From Sporodiniella umbellata (Eukaryota; Mucoromycota; Mucoromycetes; Mucorales; Rhizopodaceae), in NCBI GenBank assembly GCA_025677835.1, contig JAIXMR010000019.1:1-64000 (forward strand): 64,000 nucleotides of DNA. The letters are read 5' to 3'. Below are positions 61,359-64,000 of this stretch, piece by piece. The notes beneath the pieces were generated by a model. That model was given only the letters and a program-made list of their open reading frames with translations, had not been told where the DNA came from and did no database searches. Each line of letters begins with the position of its first letter. Position 1 is the first letter of the stretch. The position numbers were made by a program, and so were the translations under genes.

Positions 61359-63819
61359 TTAGCAGAATATATATCGTTTTTTCTTTTTGGCCAAAAGTCG
61401 ACTCTCCAATTTTGAATTCAGACTTTCTGCCCTACTTAGTCTTGCTTTGTATTCTTCAATCAGCTGTAGGCTTACTGCTTCTGTAAACGGTAGAGAATTA
61501 TTACCAGTTGAATCTTGTATACGGTCCAGACTTGTCATGAGTTTCTTTACGTAATCCAAGCAAGCCTCATCACTGAGTGTCCGGGCGCTTTCCTGAATAT
61601 CGCCCAAGATTCCCTGGTAGTCCTTGATCTCAGATGATAAGGCGATGTTTTCTTGTTTTATTTCCAGGTATTTATTTTCTAGTTGGGTGTATTTTGACCT
61701 AAGTGTTACGCTCTCGGGTGTTGGTACGACAGGCCAGACCTCTTGTGTCTGACATGCTTTGTCCAAGGATCCTTTTTTGACCAGAAGCAGCGGCTCTGAG
61801 GACTGGTCTCGACAGCTATAGAAAGACATACCAGAGTCGTTCATACGTGACTTAATCTCACTTAGTTCTTCCAACATTTCATATACACGTTTTTCGGGGC
61901 CCTCCAGATCCTGTATCTCTTCTTTATTGCGTTGCTTAAGTACTTGTTCAAGCAGACGGGTCTTATGAAGGAAAAGCTCACCGTCTATAAAAAACTTTTC
62001 TGACACATCGCCTGCTTCACCCTGGGTACTAGATGAAGATCGGCTGGTAAGATCGATTTCTTCAGGAGACGTATCCGATAACCTGCTCTGTTTGAGCTTG
62101 TCCATCTCCTGTTCTACTTGGACGAGGCTGGCCTGAGTCAAGCTGAGTTCTTTTAAGGATTGTGTATGTTCAGACTGAGAACGATAAAGGGCTTGATGGA
62201 GGGCTTCAAAGGCTTCCTGTTTGGCCTCCATTTGTTTTTCAAGCAAAACCAACTGCTTGGTTTGGACCTCTGTCTGCCCCGGTGGCTTATTTGGGAGCAC
62301 AGGTTCAGATCCTCTTAGACGAGACTCGAGCTCCCGTATATAGGCCTCCCGCCGTTGTGTTTCTCCCAGGCTAGTGTGAAGCCGGGCTTGTACCTGATCC
62401 AGCTTGAGCTGCTGCGATTTGAGCTGCGTTTTGAGATTGGCCAGAACAGCTGCATCCTCTCGCTCTTGTGAACTGGACGGTTTCTCTATCTGGGGTTCCG
62501 CTCGGTTCTTAATCGATCTTGCGCGCGATGCATACTGTAATGTGTTTACGGTTTCTTGCAGATGCTGCCCTACCGGACTCACACAAGCAATCATTAGCGT
62601 CAAGGCAGAACCACCCAACGAGTCTTGTAGGAGTCGCGTCAATTTAGAATCTCGATAGGGGATATGCAATTTGTCGCTGGCTAATGAAGAAATCACGTTG
62701 CCTAAAGCTAACAATCCACCATTGATATAGATACCTTCCTTTCTACGATCCACCTCAGCTGTTGTTCGTTTCATCTATATATAAGCAGAATTTTTTTTTT
62801 TTTTTAAAAAAAAGGTCTATAGATAGCAGAAAGCTTCCGGCACACTTACCCATCGTACACGCTCACTTCCTGCCAAATCAACAAAGTGAAGCTTGGTTTG
62901 TTTGTCTTGGTGGTTCAAAATAACAGAAAAAATGGCATGTGACCGCGAAGACACCTCGTTCATATCTGTTGCATTGGTAGCTCGATTATTTAAACCCTGA
63001 TCTAGATAGCTATATAGGAGTTTTTTTTGGAAAAAAAAAAAGAAAAAAAAGCTTCAATTGATATTCCAAATTGCTTTTGTGGATGTATGCATTTGTTCAA
63101 ACAAAAAAAAAAGGGTAGAGAAGATTACTGCAAAACATGGTGCAAATCATGCACCGGTAGTCTTTGTACGCCAGTCCAATGTGTATGCCCTTTTCCATCT
63201 TCTCGAATGGTGATTGTACTGTTTTGATTTAACAAGTCGTATACTTCTTCATTATAAATTTCAATAAAAGCTACTGTTAAATTAGCCTCTTTCGGCAGAA
63301 GACTAAAAAGGAGTGTCATGGCGCTGGGTACGATTCCGTTTTGGTTGATAGAGGAAGTGCCCATAGTATATGTTTTTCCCGAAGATGTTTGTCCCTAAAC
63401 AAATAAACAGAACATATATATATATATATATATAAAGAAAAAAAATTAAGGGCAAGGAGAGGGAGAGGATGGTAATATAAAGATGCTTACATATGTAAGA
63501 AAGGTTGTGTTTCGACCTGTCAGGAACTTCCGTATCAGCGGGTCTCCAACTTGGTCAAATACATCACTCTGGGCACTTTCAGTACCAAACACATAGTCGA
63601 AAGTAAACTGTTTATGTTGTGAGATCACCTGGACCGTCCTGTCTTGAGTTTTGAGCACATTCTCATTAGCAAGATGAGCAAATCTCGGCTGAGCTTGGTC
63701 GCTGTCTGTCAAAGGTCGGATACGAAGTGCTAATATAGAAACGGCGCTTAATATTTGACTCATAAGAGAATACATAGGAAAGACTTGCCTACTTGAATAT
63801 TAAGGGTTTCTTTGGTCAT
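61359..63819 (-). CDS. N-terminal motor kinesin, kinesin-4 (KIF4/KIF21)-like
   Basis: Microtubule plus-end motor. Exons: 63819-63789, 63729-63491, 63394-63129, 63009-62859 (or to 62850) and 62774-61359 (about 700 aa). Motor motifs: [13 protein letters not shown]-loop [13 protein letters not shown], switch [13 protein letters not shown], switch II DLAGSER, and the family block [19 protein letters not shown] then [12 protein letters not shown]. The rest is coiled coil with Ser-rich breaks; total length is short compared with KIF4 (over 1200). The first intron has a GC donor (AG|GCAAGT). The donor of exon 4 is ambiguous between GTACGA (62858) and GTAAGT (62849), both in frame. The start gives [10 protein letters not shown], the expected beta-1 strand. 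Confidence 0.9.
63414..63434. repeat. TA dinucleotide repeat in a kinesin intron
   Basis: Within intron 63395-63490. Confidence 0.8.
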
Positions 63820-64000
63820 AAAGAGAAGAATAGGGAAGAAAAAGAGAAATAATAATAAAAAAGTAAATAAAAAGAATTGTTTTGCATCTACATACAAAAA
63901 AGGGGAGGTCATTTCATTTGATAGGTTGAATTAAATAGACTGTATGGGAGATGACATAATTGACAGGATCTACTTGTTTATTCTAAACATATATCAAAAA

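Overview
The window is nuclear DNA of a filamentous early-diverging fungus, most likely Mucoromycota/Mucorales. This is inferred from the AT-rich sequence, dense genes, about 90 short introns (mostly 41-80 bp, GT...AG, long T tracts before the acceptor) and fungal versions of Tra1, Snf4, Ilv6, Rho1, Top2 and CSC1. All exon models were built by hand from reading frame, splice signals and remembered family conservation. No alignment was run. For nearly all models the exons sum to a whole number of codons.

Layout. 1-10353 (-): tra1/TRRAP, cut by the left edge before its kinase domain. 11276-12087 (-): AlkB-like oxygenase, head to head with an intronless METTL21-like lysine methyltransferase (12427-13590, +). 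13678-14833 (+): snf4 (AMPK gamma), convergent with ilv6 (15173-16312, -). 16752-17906 (-): multi-pass membrane protein of unknown function. 18271-19473 (-) and 19705-20781 (+): a divergent pair of wax-synthase-like MBOAT acyltransferases. 21318-21650 (-): small unknown protein. 23405-26342 (-): CSC1/OSCA/TMEM63 channel. 27475-28260 (+): rho1, tail to tail with pop4 (28296-29123, -) only 35 bp apart. 30296-31204 (+): eIF6. 31.2-36.3 kb: gene-poor, with a decayed LINE C-terminus and an unrecognised multi-exon gene containing an A24 tract.

36330-37511 (+): DNAJC17/Cwf23-like splicing J-protein. 38466-40557 (+): secreted, probably GPI-anchored leucine-rich-repeat protein with one 72-nt exon per repeat. 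40705-44900 (-): DNA topoisomerase II without a regulatory tail. 45376-46707 (+): UBAC2-like rhomboid/UBA protein. 47229-51927 (+): MMS1/CPSF-A family protein in 18 exons. 52002-52928 (-): ribose-5-phosphate isomerase, starting 51 bp after the stop of an SGNH/phospholipase-B-like secreted esterase (52980-54558, -). 54.6-57.5 kb: no recognisable gene. 57478-58173 (+): polyubiquitin (3 units). 58482-59659 (+): RhoGAP-like protein. 61359-63819 (-): kinesin-4-like motor.

Most genes are unrelated housekeeping genes. Possible functional groupings are rho1 with the RhoGAP-like gene, the two wax synthases beside a membrane protein, and the AlkB/methyltransferase pair sharing a promoter. I found no CRISPR array, operon, tRNA or rRNA and no clear new defence or mobile system. 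The most unusual items are gene architecture (LRR exons, a GC-AG intron, very short first exons, stop-free introns of length 3n, a 9-kb intronless block in tra1), the short Top2, the altered SGNH motif and the unknown gene at 32.6-33.9 kb.
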